A stretch of DNA of 64,000 bases from positions 1 to 64,000 of the forward strand of contig JAMPIH010000005.1 in NCBI GenBank assembly GCA_023662825.1, written 5' to 3'. Numbering within the stretch: the stretch's first letter is position 1; every line of letters begins with the position of its first letter. Origin of the DNA: Bacteroides sp. Lineage in GTDB: Bacteria > Bacteroidota > Bacteroidia > Bacteroidales > P3. Below are positions 9,761-19,444 of this stretch, piece by piece. Both the position numbers and the translations under genes were made by a program. The notes under the pieces were generated by a model. That model saw only the letters and a list, made by a program, of their open reading frames with translations, did not search any database and had not been told where the DNA came from.

Positions 9761-9768
9761 TATCTTTG
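9761..9768 (+). promoter_or_regulatory. Candidate -7 element for ribBA
   Basis: TATCTTTG matches the Bacteroidota -7 consensus and lies 65 bp upstream of the chosen ribBA start. No convincing -33 TTTG was found at 19-21 bp. Confidence 0.45.
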
Positions 9769-9832
9769 CCACCTGTTTTTTAGACTGTGTGCGGATTTTG
9801 CGCACATGGCACTAAAACCAAATACAGCAGCG

Positions 9833-11038
9833 ATGGAAGTAAAATTAGACAGCGTAAAAGACGCTATCCGTGATTTTAAGGAAGGCAAGTTCTTGATTGT
9901 GGTGGACGATTACGACCGCGAGAATGAAGGCGATCTGGTGATTGCCGCCGAGAAGGTGACGCCCGAGAAAATCAATTTCATGCTTAAGCATGCCCGTGGC
10001 GTGCTGTGTGCGCCCATCACGCTTTCGCGTTGTGAGGAATTGAACCTGCCCCATCAGGTGGAACGCAATACTTCCGTTTTGGGAACGCCCTTCACGGTAA
10101 CCATCGACAAGCTGGAAGGCTGCACCACCGGAGTTTCGGCTTCCGACCGCGCCGCCACCATCCTTGCGTTGGCGGATCCCAAGGCGAAGCCCGAAGATTT
10201 CGGTCGTCCCGGACATATCAACCCGCTCTATGCCCAGGATCTGGGCGTGTTGCGCCGCGCCGGGCATACCGAAGCCTGTGTGGATCTGGCCCGTCTGGCC
10301 GGGCTTTATCCGGCGGCCGCGCTGATGGAAATCATGAGCGACGACGGAACGATGGCCCGCCTGCCCGAATTGCGCAGGTTCGCCGACGAACACGGCATCA
10401 AGCTTATCTCCATTGCCGATCTGATCGCCTACCGCATTCAGACCGAAAGTCTGGTAAAGGAAGAGGTGGCGGTGAAACTGCCCACGCATCACGGCAATTT
10501 CCAGCTGCACGCCTTTACCGAAAACAATAGCGGAACCCTGCATCTGGCCTTGGTGAAAGGCGAATGGAAGGAAGACGAACCGATTCTGGTACGCGTTCAC
10601 TCCTGCTGCCTTACGGGCGATGTGCTTTCTTCCTGCCGCTGCGACTGCGGCGAACAATTGCACGATGCGATGGAGATGGTGGAAAAGGAAGGCAAGGGAA
10701 TCGTGCTGTACATGAATCAGGAAGGCCGTGGCATCGGTCTGCTCAACAAACTCAAGGCCTATAAACTGCAAGACCAGGGCAAGGATACGGTGGAAGCCAA
10801 CGTGCTGCTCGGCTTCAAGCCCGACGAACGCGATTACGGTATCGGCGCGCAGATCCTGCGTAATTTAAAGGCGCACAAGGTCCGCCTGATCACCAACAAT
10901 CCCGCCAAGCGCGTGGGGTTGGAAAGTTACGGCATCGAAATCGTGGAGACGGTGCCCATTATCGAACAGCCCAACCAATACGACGAGGCCTACCTGCGCA
11001 CCAAGCAGGACAAGATGGGCCACAAGTTGCAATTTTAG
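9833..11038 (+). CDS. ribBA: Bifunctional DHBP synthase / GTP cyclohydrolase II
   Basis: Makes both early riboflavin precursors. The N-half has the DHBP synthase acidic motif [12 protein letters not shown] and later [14 protein letters not shown]. The C-half is GTP cyclohydrolase II with the zinc cysteines in HSCCLTGD and SCRCDCGEQ and the [13 protein letters not shown] motif. The frame is open from 9632, and ATG 9806 is possible, but ATG 9833 ([12 protein letters not shown], 401 aa) gives the usual RibBA N-terminus. No other rib gene is adjacent and no FMN riboswitch is seen. Its stop overlaps the stop of the convergent lolA by 4 bp. Confidence 0.95.
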   Translation: MEVKLDSVKDAIRDFKEGKFLIVVDDYDRENEGDLVIAAEKVTPEKINFMLKHARGVLCAPITLSRCEELNLPHQVERNTSVLGTPFTVTIDKLEGCTTGVSASDRAATILALADPKAKPEDFGRPGHINPLYAQDLGVLRRAGHTEACVDLARLAGLYPAAALMEIMSDDGTMARLPELRRFADEHGIKLISIADLIAYRIQTESLVKEEVAVKLPTHHGNFQLHAFTENNSGTLHLALVKGEWKEDEPILVRVHSCCLTGDVLSSCRCDCGEQLHDAMEMVEKEGKGIVLYMNQEGRGIGLLNKLKAYKLQDQGKDTVEANVLLGFKPDERDYGIGAQILRNLKAHKVRLITNNPAKRVGLESYGIEIVETVPIIEQPNQYDEAYLRTKQDKMGHKLQF

Positions 11039-11736
11039 CGCATGTCGTTTATCTGCACGTCGGGAAACTTGGCCTTGTCGAACACGAAGTCGGCGGCTTT
11101 GGCCGGGGCGTTTTCCTTGTACGAGAAGTTATTGTAGATGAACCGTCGGTTCTGTGGCAGATATACTTCGATCTTGTGGAACTTGGCATCGCTCTTGTTC
11201 AGGTAGATCCGTATCTTGGTTACTTCCGAACGTTGCAGGGGCGTGAGGTCTATGATGTGGCGCGAAGCCCCGTCGATGGCTTGTTCGCGGATATATTTGG
11301 CGCGGTAGAACTTGTCGTGGTTCTTGATAAGGCTCACAGGGTTGAGGTCGGGCAGGGTCTGGTCGCAGGCATAGATGGCCACTTCGTGATTGGCGATCGT
11401 ATAGACCCACAGGTCGGTGCCGTTGCAGTAAAATTCGTCCGCACCCATGATAAGGCGGTATTTGGCTCCCTGCACCAGGAGCGAGCTGCGCTGGCAGCCT
11501 GTCGGGGTAGGCTGGTTGTTTTCTTCTGAGCAGGCCTCGAAGCGTATCTCGATGCTCTTGCAGGCATTGAGCCATTTGCGCGTCTTTTCCATATAGGAAT
11601 GCGCCATGGGGTCGTTGGCTCCCTCGGCGGTCTTTACGGTGGTTTGCGGCGTAAGGGTCTGGGCGAAAACGCTATGTTTCATGCTAAGGAACGCCAGCAT
11701 CAGGCCTGCCGCAAGCAAAAAACGGATATTCTTCAT
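11035..11736 (-). CDS. lolA: LolA-like outer-membrane lipoprotein carrier
   Basis: 233 aa beginning with a signal peptide ([27 protein letters not shown]). The remainder has the LolA/LolB pattern of hydrophobic beta strands, including [21 protein letters not shown] and [25 protein letters not shown]. The role is carrying lipoproteins across the periplasm. The frame can be read from a TTG 12 bp upstream, but ATG 11736 is the start that opens the signal peptide. It lies 14 bp after ftsK on the same strand, an arrangement common in Bacteroidota. Confidence 0.85.
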   Translation of the reverse strand: MKNIRFLLAAGLMLAFLSMKHSVFAQTLTPQTTVKTAEGANDPMAHSYMEKTRKWLNACKSIEIRFEACSEENNQPTPTGCQRSSLLVQGAKYRLIMGADEFYCNGTDLWVYTIANHEVAIYACDQTLPDLNPVSLIKNHDKFYRAKYIREQAIDGASRHIIDLTPLQRSEVTKIRIYLNKSDAKFHKIEVYLPQNRRFIYNNFSYKENAPAKAADFVFDKAKFPDVQINDMR

Positions 11737-11750
11737 GGTTTGGAGCAATC

Positions 11751-14459
11751 TTAGAGGTTAAGCGACTGGAGCAGTCTTTCCAGCATTTCAGGATCCTTTA
11801 TCTTTACTTCCCGGGTCTTCCGTCCGTCGAACGCGCCCACGATGCCCGCCGTTTCCAGCTGGTCCATGATACGTCCGGCGCGGTTGTAGCCCAGCTTGAA
11901 CTTGCGCTGCAACATCGAGGTGGAACCCTGCTGGCTGCTCACCACCAATTCGGCGGCTTCGCGGAACATACCGTCCCATTCGTCGGAGCCTATGTCGGAC
12001 TTGCCTTCGCCGCCTCCGTTCTCGTCGGGGCAGTCGGGCAGCAGATAGGCGTCGGGATAGGCGCGCTGCTCGCCGATAAATTCGGTGATCCGTTCGATTT
12101 CGGGCGTGTCGATGAACGGACACTGCAAACGGGTCAGTCCGTCTCCCATCGAGATAAGCATGTCGCCGCGGCCAATCAGCTGGTCGGCGCCGCCGGCATC
12201 CAAGATGGTGCGAGAGTCTATTTTCTGACTTACCTTGAAGGCGATGCGGGCCGGGAAGTTGGCCTTGATCAGGCCCGTGATGATATTTACCGAAGGCCGT
12301 TGGGTGGCGATCACCAGGTGGATGCCGATGGCGCGCGCCAATTGTGCCAGACGCGCGATGGGCTGTTCCACTTCGCGGCCGGCGGTCATGATGAGGTCGG
12401 CGAACTCATCGATGATCAGCACGATGTAAGGCAGGAAACGATGCGGGTTCTCGCCCTTGGAATCCACAGGCTGGCCGATAACCAGCTTGCGGTCGATGAT
12501 CTTCTTGTTGTATTCCTTGAGGTTCTTCGCCCCCGCGTCTTTAAGCAGGTCGTAGCGGTTGTCCATTTCCTTGCAGAGCGAGTTGAGGGTGCGCACAACC
12601 TTGCGGGTGTCGGTGATGATGGCGTCCTCGCTGTCGGGCAGCTTTGCCAGGTAATGGCGTTCTATCTTGTTGTACAGGCTCAGTTCCACCTTTTTGGGAT
12701 CCACCATCACGAACTTGAGTTCGGCCGGGTGTTTGGAATAGAGCAGGGAGGCCACAATCGCGTTCAAGCCCACGGATTTACCTTGACCGGTGGCTCCGGC
12801 CACCAGCAGGTGGGGCATCTTGGCCAGGTCGGCCACGAACTCTTCGTTGGAAATGGTCTTGCCCAGCGCCACCGGCAGGGCGAAGTCCTTGCTGCGGAAC
12901 TTCTCGCAGGTAAGCATGTCGCGCATGGGTACGATCTGCTTCTTGCTGTTGGGCACTTCGATGCCGATGGTACCCTTGCCGGGAATGGGCGCGATGATGC
13001 GGATGCCGAGCGCGGAAAGGCTCAGCGCGATATCGTCTTCGAGGTTCTTGATCTTGCTGATGCGCACCCCCGGAGCCGGCACGATTTCGTAGAGCGTTAC
13101 GGTGGGCCCGATGGTGGCCGAGATCTTGCTGATGCCGATGCCGTAGTTCTGCAGCGTTTCCACGATCCGCTTCTTGTTCTCCAGGAGTTCCTCGTTCATG
13201 TCCTGGATCTTCTGCGACTGGTCGCCGAAGTCTTCCAGCAGGTCGAGGGTGGGGAAACGGTAGCCCGAAAGTTCCAGACGCGGGTCGAAGGGCGTGTCGA
13301 GGCCGAAATGCTCGGGGCGGGGTTCCACCACCGGTTTCTGTTCGGAAACCACGCGGGTGTCCAGCACCACCATTTCTTCTTCGGGCCCGTCTTCCTGCGC
13401 CGGTGCGGGTTCCTGCGCTTTCGGTGCTTCTTCAGTGTTTATCGTAAGTTCTACGGAGGATGCCGTTACGGAAGGCGTTTCCACCTCGGGTTCAGGTTCG
13501 TCGTCTAAGCTGAATACTGTCTTGGGAGGAGCGGCGGGAACGGTTTCGGCCGGAATGGCAGAGGAAACCGTGGACGGTTCGGGCTCGGGCATATGGATGC
13601 GCGTGCTCAGGGTCATGCCGAAATCGTCGTTGATATGGAGCGGCAGGTCTTCGGTTTCGTTGGCGGGAACCGTTTCCACATGGTCTTGTCCGGGCATGTC
13701 GGGTTCCTGTTCGGGTATGTCGAAATCCGTGCTTTCCTTTGCGCGTTTGGGCGCGCGGAGCGAGATGCGCACGTCGCGCAGGTTATAGTTCAGGATAAGG
13801 TAGCAGATCAGGGTAAACGCCAGGATAAAGCCAAGGCCGATCTTGCCGGTAAGCCCCAGCAGGTAATGGCTCGCGGAGGCGCCGGCGTTGCCGCCGAATA
13901 CATAGAACTTGCCGCTGCAGACCCAGCCCGCCAGCAGCGAGATCCACAACAGGCCGAACAGCGAGCGGAAAACGATCTTGATCCAGGCGTAGTTCTTCAG
14001 GTTGAGCAACTGCAGCCCGCCCAGAAACAACAAGATGGGAAAGATAAAGGAGGCGATGCCGAAGCCTTGGTTGATGAAGGCCGAGGCGATGTAGGCGCCT
14101 AACCGGCCGCCGAAATTGCGTACCGTCCAGTTCCCGGATGTCCATACGCTGCCCGAACGCATCTGCTGCACGGCATCGTAGTCGATCCACCAGTAGAGGA
14201 AGTGGGAGATGAACGCGAGGGCCAGGAACGCTCCTGCAAACAGGCAGAGATAGCCCGTTATACGGCGCGTTTTCCGGGTGGGCAACGCGGCACGGAACTT
14301 CTTGAGTCTGTCGGAAAGCCGGTTGGAAAAAGAGTCTTCTTCGGGCTCGTTCTCGCCGGCCGATGAATCCTCCGCCGGCATTTCTTCGGGCGGAAGATCG
14401 TCTTGAACAGGCTCTATTTCCGGTTCCGGTAAAGGAATACGTCTTCTGTTTTTCGACAT
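11751..14459 (-). CDS. ftsK: DNA translocase FtsK/SpoIIIE
   Basis: A 902-aa septum-associated DNA pump for chromosome segregation and dimer resolution. The N-terminal part has about four membrane segments (roughly 70-230). An acidic, proline-rich linker runs to about 370. The RecA-like motor has Walker A GATGQGKS near residue 555 and Walker B IVLIIDEFADL near 680. The C-terminal gamma winged-helix (RKFKLGYNRAGRIMDQLETAGIVG), which reads KOPS-type sites, occupies about the last 65 residues. ATG 14459 begins a basic cytosolic tail. lolA follows by 14 bp. A candidate -7 box lies upstream at 14503-14510. Confidence 0.96.
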   Translation of the reverse strand: MSKNRRRIPLPEPEIEPVQDDLPPEEMPAEDSSAGENEPEEDSFSNRLSDRLKKFRAALPTRKTRRITGYLCLFAGAFLALAFISHFLYWWIDYDAVQQMRSGSVWTSGNWTVRNFGGRLGAYIASAFINQGFGIASFIFPILLFLGGLQLLNLKNYAWIKIVFRSLFGLLWISLLAGWVCSGKFYVFGGNAGASASHYLLGLTGKIGLGFILAFTLICYLILNYNLRDVRISLRAPKRAKESTDFDIPEQEPDMPGQDHVETVPANETEDLPLHINDDFGMTLSTRIHMPEPEPSTVSSAIPAETVPAAPPKTVFSLDDEPEPEVETPSVTASSVELTINTEEAPKAQEPAPAQEDGPEEEMVVLDTRVVSEQKPVVEPRPEHFGLDTPFDPRLELSGYRFPTLDLLEDFGDQSQKIQDMNEELLENKKRIVETLQNYGIGISKISATIGPTVTLYEIVPAPGVRISKIKNLEDDIALSLSALGIRIIAPIPGKGTIGIEVPNSKKQIVPMRDMLTCEKFRSKDFALPVALGKTISNEEFVADLAKMPHLLVAGATGQGKSVGLNAIVASLLYSKHPAELKFVMVDPKKVELSLYNKIERHYLAKLPDSEDAIITDTRKVVRTLNSLCKEMDNRYDLLKDAGAKNLKEYNKKIIDRKLVIGQPVDSKGENPHRFLPYIVLIIDEFADLIMTAGREVEQPIARLAQLARAIGIHLVIATQRPSVNIITGLIKANFPARIAFKVSQKIDSRTILDAGGADQLIGRGDMLISMGDGLTRLQCPFIDTPEIERITEFIGEQRAYPDAYLLPDCPDENGGGEGKSDIGSDEWDGMFREAAELVVSSQQGSTSMLQRKFKLGYNRAGRIMDQLETAGIVGAFDGRKTREVKIKDPEMLERLLQSLNL

Positions 14460-14502
14460 AGGTGTTGCGCGTGGGCGATGTGCCGCCCTTTTTACAAAAC
14501 TT

Positions 14503-14510
14503 CAAAGTTA
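14503..14510 (-). promoter_or_regulatory. Candidate -7 element for ftsK-lolA
   Basis: Minus-strand TAACTTTG matches TAnnTTTG, 43 bp upstream of the ftsK start. A well-spaced -33 TTTG is not evident. Confidence 0.45.
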
Positions 14511-14542
14511 ATGAAAAATGCCCAAAGAAACCACAAGCGCCT

Positions 14543-15682
14543 TCAGGACAGGTTTTCTAAGACGCGTTGCATGCACCTGGCCAGATCCTCGCGGCAATGC
14601 GCCTTTATTTCCTGCATTCCGGAACGGCCTGGATTAACGGCATAGGCGGCGGATATCCCCATCCGCTTCAGTTCATCGGTATTTGCCGAGACCTCTCCGG
14701 CCAAGGCGATTACCGGAACGCCGGCTTTCTTCGCGTGACGGGCGATGCCCGAAAGCGCCTTTCCGTGCAGGCTTTGACTGTCTAAGCGGCCTTCGCCCGT
14801 AAATACGCAGTCGGCATTTTGCAAAAGACGGTCGAAGCGGGCGAAATCGAGCAGAACCTCGATGCCGGGGCGCAGCCTTGCGCCTAAAAAGGCCTTCATT
14901 CCGTAGCCGCAACCGCCCGCCGCGCCTGCGCCCGCTTCCTCCGCCCCCGAAAAAGCCAAGTCCCGTTCCACGATTTCGGCAAGGTGCCGCAGGCCTTCAT
15001 CCAAATGTTTCACCATGTCGGCGTCCGCACCCTTTTGCGGGGCGAATACATAGGCGGCTCCTTTTGTGCCGGAAAGCGGGTTGTCCACGTCGCAAAGGCA
15101 TTCGAGGTCTATATCGTTAAGCCGGATGTCCAGGCCGGAGGTATCGATGCGGCAGATGTTTTCGAGCGTGTTGCCGACAGGAACGAATGCCCGGCCTTGG
15201 GCATCGAGAAAGCGAACCCCCAAGGCTGAGGCCATGCCGCAGGCACCGTCGTTGGTGCAGCTTCCGCCCAGTCCCACGATAATTTTCCGGCAATCGGCGT
15301 TCATGGCTTCCGAGATAAGCTGCCCTACGCCGAACGTGCTTGTTCTGGCGGGGTCGGGATTATCGGCTACGAGCGGCAATCCGGCGCAGGAGGCCGTCTC
15401 GATGACCGCGGTATCGTCTATCCGGCCCCAAACGGACAGGAGCGTCTTGCCGTAAGGGCCTTGCACGTGCGCGGTTTTCCGTTCGCCCTTTATCGGGGAA
15501 TCCGTGTTTGCGGCGGCGTACAAGAAGGCGTCCACCGTGCCTTCGCCTCCGTCGGCTATCGGAATGCACACGGTCTTGCACAGCGGAAAACGCATCGACA
15601 CGCAGTCCCGCATGATACGGCAGACTTCGGTCGCGCGCATCGTTCCTTTAAACGAATCGGGTATGATGATTACGTGTTGCAT
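14543..15682 (-). CDS. Glycerate kinase (GlxK/GarK family)
   Basis: Phosphorylates glycerate with ATP (2-kinase family). 379 aa from ATG 15682, which begins MQHVIIIPDSFKGTM; the open frame extends 54 bp further but the added residues look non-homologous. The family motifs VCIPIADGGEGTVDAF and IVGLGGSCTNDGACGMA are clear. Near the C-terminus VFTGEGRLDSQSLHGKAL and VPVIALAGE match the ATP/substrate lobe. It stands alone between ftsK and a LysE-type gene, with a strong promoter at 15725-15755. Confidence 0.93.
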   Translation of the reverse strand: MQHVIIIPDSFKGTMRATEVCRIMRDCVSMRFPLCKTVCIPIADGGEGTVDAFLYAAANTDSPIKGERKTAHVQGPYGKTLLSVWGRIDDTAVIETASCAGLPLVADNPDPARTSTFGVGQLISEAMNADCRKIIVGLGGSCTNDGACGMASALGVRFLDAQGRAFVPVGNTLENICRIDTSGLDIRLNDIDLECLCDVDNPLSGTKGAAYVFAPQKGADADMVKHLDEGLRHLAEIVERDLAFSGAEEAGAGAAGGCGYGMKAFLGARLRPGIEVLLDFARFDRLLQNADCVFTGEGRLDSQSLHGKALSGIARHAKKAGVPVIALAGEVSANTDELKRMGISAAYAVNPGRSGMQEIKAHCREDLARCMQRVLENLS

Positions 15683-15724
15683 GGCTTGTGTGCCGGATTT
15701 TTCCGGAATGCGGTTTCGTGCCGG

Positions 15725-15755
15725 CAAAGGTATCAAGATACCGCGTCACGGCAAA
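15725..15755 (-). promoter_or_regulatory. Bacteroidota-type promoter for the glycerate kinase gene
   Basis: Minus-strand TACCTTTG (15725-15732) is preceded by TTTG (15752-15755) at exactly 19 bp, a full match to the phylum consensus. The start codon is 43 bp downstream. Confidence 0.7.
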
Positions 15756-15837
15756 AAACAAGTGAACTTGCTTTTTGCGCCCGACTTATGTAAATTCGCT
15801 TTCCCGATTTTGGGGTGACGGTTAAACGGAAGAATCC

Positions 15838-16530
15838 TTGCTGTATTCGATTTGGCATACCATTGCGGAAGCTTTTTTGGCGGGCATGACCTTGAGTTTT
15901 ATGTTCGGCCCGGCTTTCTTTACCATACTGCAGACCAGTCTGGAGCGCGGGTTCAAGGCCGCCTTTTGGATTGCCTGCGGCATTTTTGTGTGCGACAGCC
16001 TGCTGGTGCTCATTTCGTTTCTGGGCGCTTCCCGTTTGTTTACCGACCCTTCGGCCAGCAAGGTGATAGGCATCGTGGGCGGCGCGGTGCTGGTCCTGAT
16101 GGGGATTTACACTTTCCGCAAGAAAGTGGTCATCAAATCGAACATAGACCCTTCCGAAAAACTGAAACAGTCCTCGCCGGGAATGTATTTCCTCAAGGGT
16201 TTCTTCATGAACATGGCCAACCCCGGAACATGGATTTTCTGGTTCGTTACCGTGGGGGCGATCACGGCGCAATACACCACCGACGACGGCCATGTCATAG
16301 GTTTCCGCGTGTTCATGTTCTTTTTGGTGACGCTCTGCACCATTTTCAGTATGGATGTGCTCAAGTCGTTTGTCGCCAACAAGATAAAGAAAGTGGTGAA
16401 CGAGCGCACCATCAAGGTGGTGAACAAGGTGGTGGGCGTGGTGCTGGTGTTGTTCGGCGCCTACCTGCTGTTGAGCAGCTTTATCCCGCTCAATATCGAT
16501 TCGGTGACGGGCGCGTTGCGGCTCAATTGA
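15838..16530 (+). CDS. LysE/RhtB family amino-acid exporter
   Basis: 230 aa with about six hydrophobic segments. The N-terminus (AEAFLAGMTLSFMFGPAFFTILQTSLERGF) has the GPxFF motif of LysE/RhtB transporters, which export amino acids or derivatives across the inner membrane. The second cluster, GFFMNMANPGTWIFWF, matches the conserved NPxxxxFW motif. No upstream ATG is in frame; TTG 15838 is the apparent start. The substrate cannot be inferred. It is divergent from the glycerate kinase gene and 29 bp upstream of trxB. Confidence 0.85.
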   Translation: MLYSIWHTIAEAFLAGMTLSFMFGPAFFTILQTSLERGFKAAFWIACGIFVCDSLLVLISFLGASRLFTDPSASKVIGIVGGAVLVLMGIYTFRKKVVIKSNIDPSEKLKQSSPGMYFLKGFFMNMANPGTWIFWFVTVGAITAQYTTDDGHVIGFRVFMFFLVTLCTIFSMDVLKSFVANKIKKVVNERTIKVVNKVVGVVLVLFGAYLLLSSFIPLNIDSVTGALRLN

Positions 16531-16559
16531 CGTAGATAAACATATAAATTCATAATACA

Positions 16560-17495
16560 ATGGAAAAAGTAAAATGCCTCATTATCGGATCCGGCCCTGC
16601 CGGTTTCACCGCCGCCATCTATGCGGCCCGTGCCGACCTTAAGCCGGTGCTCTACGAAGGGATGCAGCCCGGCGGTCAGCTTACGATCACTACCGAAGTG
16701 GAAAACTTTCCCGGTTATCCCGAAGGCAGGAAAGGACCCGATTTGATGCAGGATCTGCGTCAGCAGGCCTTGCGTTTCAATACCGATATCCGCCCGGGCA
16801 TGATCGCCAAGGTGGATTTCTCGCAACGTCCCTTTAAGGTGACCGCCGACGACGGCACCGAAATCATCGCCAATACCGTTATCGTGGCCACCGGCGCCTC
16901 GGCCAACTGGCTGGGTCTGGAGTCCGAAAAGAAATACAACGGACAGGGAGTTTCGGCCTGTGCCACCTGCGACGGTTTCTTCTACAAGGGTCAGGATGTG
17001 GCCGTTGTGGGCGGCGGCGACACCGCCTGCGAGGAAGCCTGCTACTTGGCCGGCCTTTGCAACAAGGTTTACCTGATCGTGCGCCGCGATGTGCTGCGCG
17101 CTTCCAAGGCCATGCAGGACAGGGTGCTGAACAATCCCAAGATCGAGGTGCTTTGGCAGCACAAACCCAAGGAAATCGTGGGCGATGAAGACGGCGTGAA
17201 CGGTGCGATCCTTACCCATTCGCAAACGGGCGAGGAAAAGAAAATCGACGTTACCGGTTTCTTCGTGGCCATCGGTCATACGCCCAACACCTCGCTTGTA
17301 AAGGGTCAGCTCGAATTGCACGAGACGGGCCATATCAAGACCAAGCCCGGCACGACCCAGACTTCGGTGGAAGGCGTATTCGCCGCCGGCGACGTGCAGG
17401 ACCTGCACTTCCGTCAGGCCATCACCTCCGCCGGCACGGGCTGTATGGCGGCTATCGAGGCCGAGCGCTTCCTGGCTGACCACAACGAAAAATAG
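16560..17495 (+). CDS. trxB: Thioredoxin-disulfide reductase
   Basis: An NADPH-dependent flavoenzyme that reduces thioredoxin in the cytosol. 311 aa, normal for low-molecular-weight TrxB. The FAD fold begins CLIIGSGPAGFTAAIYAARA, the redox disulfide is C134-A-T-C137, and the NADPH fold has VAVVGGGDTACEEA. The C-terminal GVFAAGDVQD flavin motif is present. It is followed 12 bp later by elbB on the same strand. It could serve the thioredoxin-like proteins in the 55-61 kb cluster, but nothing in the sequence links them. Confidence 0.97.
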   Translation: MEKVKCLIIGSGPAGFTAAIYAARADLKPVLYEGMQPGGQLTITTEVENFPGYPEGRKGPDLMQDLRQQALRFNTDIRPGMIAKVDFSQRPFKVTADDGTEIIANTVIVATGASANWLGLESEKKYNGQGVSACATCDGFFYKGQDVAVVGGGDTACEEACYLAGLCNKVYLIVRRDVLRASKAMQDRVLNNPKIEVLWQHKPKEIVGDEDGVNGAILTHSQTGEEKKIDVTGFFVAIGHTPNTSLVKGQLELHETGHIKTKPGTTQTSVEGVFAAGDVQDLHFRQAITSAGTGCMAAIEAERFLADHNEK

Positions 17496-17507
17496 GAGGG
17501 TGCGCGC

Positions 17508-18155
17508 ATGAAGAAATTTGCCGTGGTGCTTTCCGGTTGCGGCGTATATGACGGAAGCGAGATCGGAGAAGCCATGATGACGCTCTTGGCGTTGGAGGAA
17601 GCCGGTTGCGCCTACGCCATATTTGCGCCCGACAAGCCGCAGATGCACGCCATAAACCACCTTACGGGAGAACCCATGCCGGAAAACCGCAGCGTGCTGG
17701 CCGAATCGGCGCGCATTGCCCGCGGAAAGGTACGCCCGCTTACCGATTACAAGGCGGCCGATTTCGACGGCCTGGTGTTTCCCGGCGGTTTCGGGGCGGC
17801 CAAGAACCTGAGTACCTTTGCCGTGGACGGGGCGGCCATGAAAGTGGATGCCGAAGTGGAACGCGCCGTGAACGAAACCCGTGAGGCGGGCAAACTCTTG
17901 GCGGCCATGTGCATCGCGCCGGTTATCTTGGGCAAGCTCATCAAGGGCGTGCAGGTAACGGTGGGACACGACGAAGCCACCAACGAGGCCTTGCGCCAGA
18001 TGGGAGCCGAGCCCAAGAACGTGTTCGGCCCCGAAGTGGTTTGCGATGCCAGGAATAAGGTATATACCACGCCTTGCTATATGTTGCCCGACGCCACCTT
18101 GGCCATGGTGGCCGCCTGCTGCCGCAAGCTGGTAGAGGAACTGGCCAAAGCGTAG
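17508..18155 (+). CDS. elbB: ElbB-like DJ-1/PfpI superfamily glyoxalase
   Basis: 215 aa, close to ElbB length. The N-terminus KKFAVVLSGCGVYDGSEIGEA and the NHLTGE and GKVRPL segments are typical of ElbB (isoprenoid biosynthesis-associated protein with glyoxalase activity). The class I amidotransferase-like nucleophile is C135 in AAMCIAPVIL, at the expected strand-turn. It probably acts on reactive carbonyls; the physiological role is uncertain. Cotranscription with trxB is likely (12-bp gap). Convergent with dprA. Confidence 0.9.
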   Translation: MKKFAVVLSGCGVYDGSEIGEAMMTLLALEEAGCAYAIFAPDKPQMHAINHLTGEPMPENRSVLAESARIARGKVRPLTDYKAADFDGLVFPGGFGAAKNLSTFAVDGAAMKVDAEVERAVNETREAGKLLAAMCIAPVILGKLIKGVQVTVGHDEATNEALRQMGAEPKNVFGPEVVCDARNKVYTTPCYMLPDATLAMVAACCRKLVEELAKA

Positions 18156-18176
18156 CCGCGTTGTTTCCGGTATGGA

Positions 18177-19322
18177 CTAAAGGCTCGTATAGTTTGCCGT
18201 TTGTTTGTACCGGCTGCCGGGCAGCGACTTTACGATACCGCCCATTTCCAGCTGCAATAAGAGGGGAAGCAGCTCGTGAACCGGTTTCCCGCTTTGGGCT
18301 TGCAGCGTATCGATGGAAATGGGATTGGTCTTCTTGAAAATATCCAGCAGGATTTTTTGATCGGGGGTGGGCGTGAATTTCACGCCCACCTCTTTTTCTT
18401 CTGAGCCTTGCGCAAATAAATCGCCTTGGGCGGCTTTTCCGTAGCCTATTTCTTGACGGATGTCTTCAGCGCTTTGCAGCAATACGGCTTTCCCGGTACG
18501 TATCAAGAAATTGCAGCCGTTCGACCACGTGTCGCCGTTACGTCCCGGCACGGCGAATACCGTGCGCTGGTAGGAGTCGGCCTCCCGCGCGGTGTGCATG
18601 GCGCCGCCTTTCATCGACGATTCCACCACGACCGTAACCTGCGACAGCCCGGCGATGATGCGGTTGCGGCGTGGAAAAAGCCCCGGTTTGGTAACGGTGA
18701 ACAAGGGCATTTCCGAGATGACGGCACCGCCGTGCTCTATGATGCGGTTCGCCAGGTCGCGGTTTTCGTCGGGATAGATATGTTCCAGCCCGTGCGCCAG
18801 CACCGCCCAGGTGGGGAGTTTGTTCTCGAGGCTGGCTTCGTGGGCAGAGGTGTCTATGCCCAAGGCCAGTCCGCTCACGATATGCACGTTGGTGTTCCGC
18901 AGTCCGCTTACGAGGCGTTCGGTCTGCTCCTGTCCGTAGAGGGTGGCCTGCCGGGTGCCAACGATGGCGATGCCGTGGGGTGTGCCGCGGGAAAGGCTGC
19001 CCTTGCAGTAAAGCACCATGGGCGCGTCCTCACAGAATTTGAGCGCATCGGGAAATTCGGCGTCTTCGCGGCAGATAATGCGGACGCCGTGTTTCCTTGT
19101 CAGTTCGATTTCTGCTTCTGCCCGCCGATAGGCGGCCTCTTTAAGTGCTTGCAATTGGGCGGCGGTTTCCTTATTTAGACCGGCTTCACGGCAGGTATCG
19201 GCATCCGCGTTCAAGAAAGCGGATGCCGAGCCGAAATGATTCAGGATGGCATTGGCGGTGCGTGCCCCGATGCCTTCCAGAAACGACAGGGCAAGACAGT
19301 CTAACATGGAATCTTTTGCCAT
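18177..19322 (-). CDS. dprA: DNA-processing protein DprA
   Basis: 381 aa from ATG 19322 (MAKDSMLDCLALSFLEGIG). The frame extends upstream, but those residues are low-complexity and precede a candidate promoter, so the shorter start is chosen. An N-terminal helix-hairpin-helix (GIGARTANAILNHFG) is followed by the Rossmann domain with AIVGTRQATLYGQ, VSGLALGIDTSAH and VLAHGLEHIYPDENRDL, then a C-terminal winged-helix-like region. DprA loads RecA on incoming single-stranded DNA in transformation. No other competence gene is nearby. Confidence 0.95.
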   Translation of the reverse strand: MAKDSMLDCLALSFLEGIGARTANAILNHFGSASAFLNADADTCREAGLNKETAAQLQALKEAAYRRAEAEIELTRKHGVRIICREDAEFPDALKFCEDAPMVLYCKGSLSRGTPHGIAIVGTRQATLYGQEQTERLVSGLRNTNVHIVSGLALGIDTSAHEASLENKLPTWAVLAHGLEHIYPDENRDLANRIIEHGGAVISEMPLFTVTKPGLFPRRNRIIAGLSQVTVVVESSMKGGAMHTAREADSYQRTVFAVPGRNGDTWSNGCNFLIRTGKAVLLQSAEDIRQEIGYGKAAQGDLFAQGSEEKEVGVKFTPTPDQKILLDIFKKTNPISIDTLQAQSGKPVHELLPLLLQLEMGGIVKSLPGSRYKQTANYTSL

Positions 19323-19396
19323 AGCGTTTAAATTTAATGATTGGTGAATGGGCGTTTCGGGCGGGCAGACAAAAGCCGAATCCGAATCGCCTTGCA

Positions 19397-19404
19397 CAAA
19401 AGTA
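19397..19404 (-). promoter_or_regulatory. Candidate -7 element for dprA
   Basis: Minus-strand TACTTTTG matches TAnnTTTG, 75 bp upstream of the chosen dprA start. A TTTG at the right spacing is not seen. Confidence 0.4.
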
Positions 19405-19444
19405 AACGCCCGCAAAATCTAAACCTAAGAAATTAAGTTAAAAG

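Noticed and set aside
9634-9832. FMN riboswitch before ribBA
   Set aside because: The conserved junction sequences of the FMN aptamer are absent in the 199-bp gap.
11031-11040. Overlapping stops of ribBA and lolA as a regulatory feature
   Set aside because: A 4-bp convergent overlap is common in compact genomes and no hairpin was found there.
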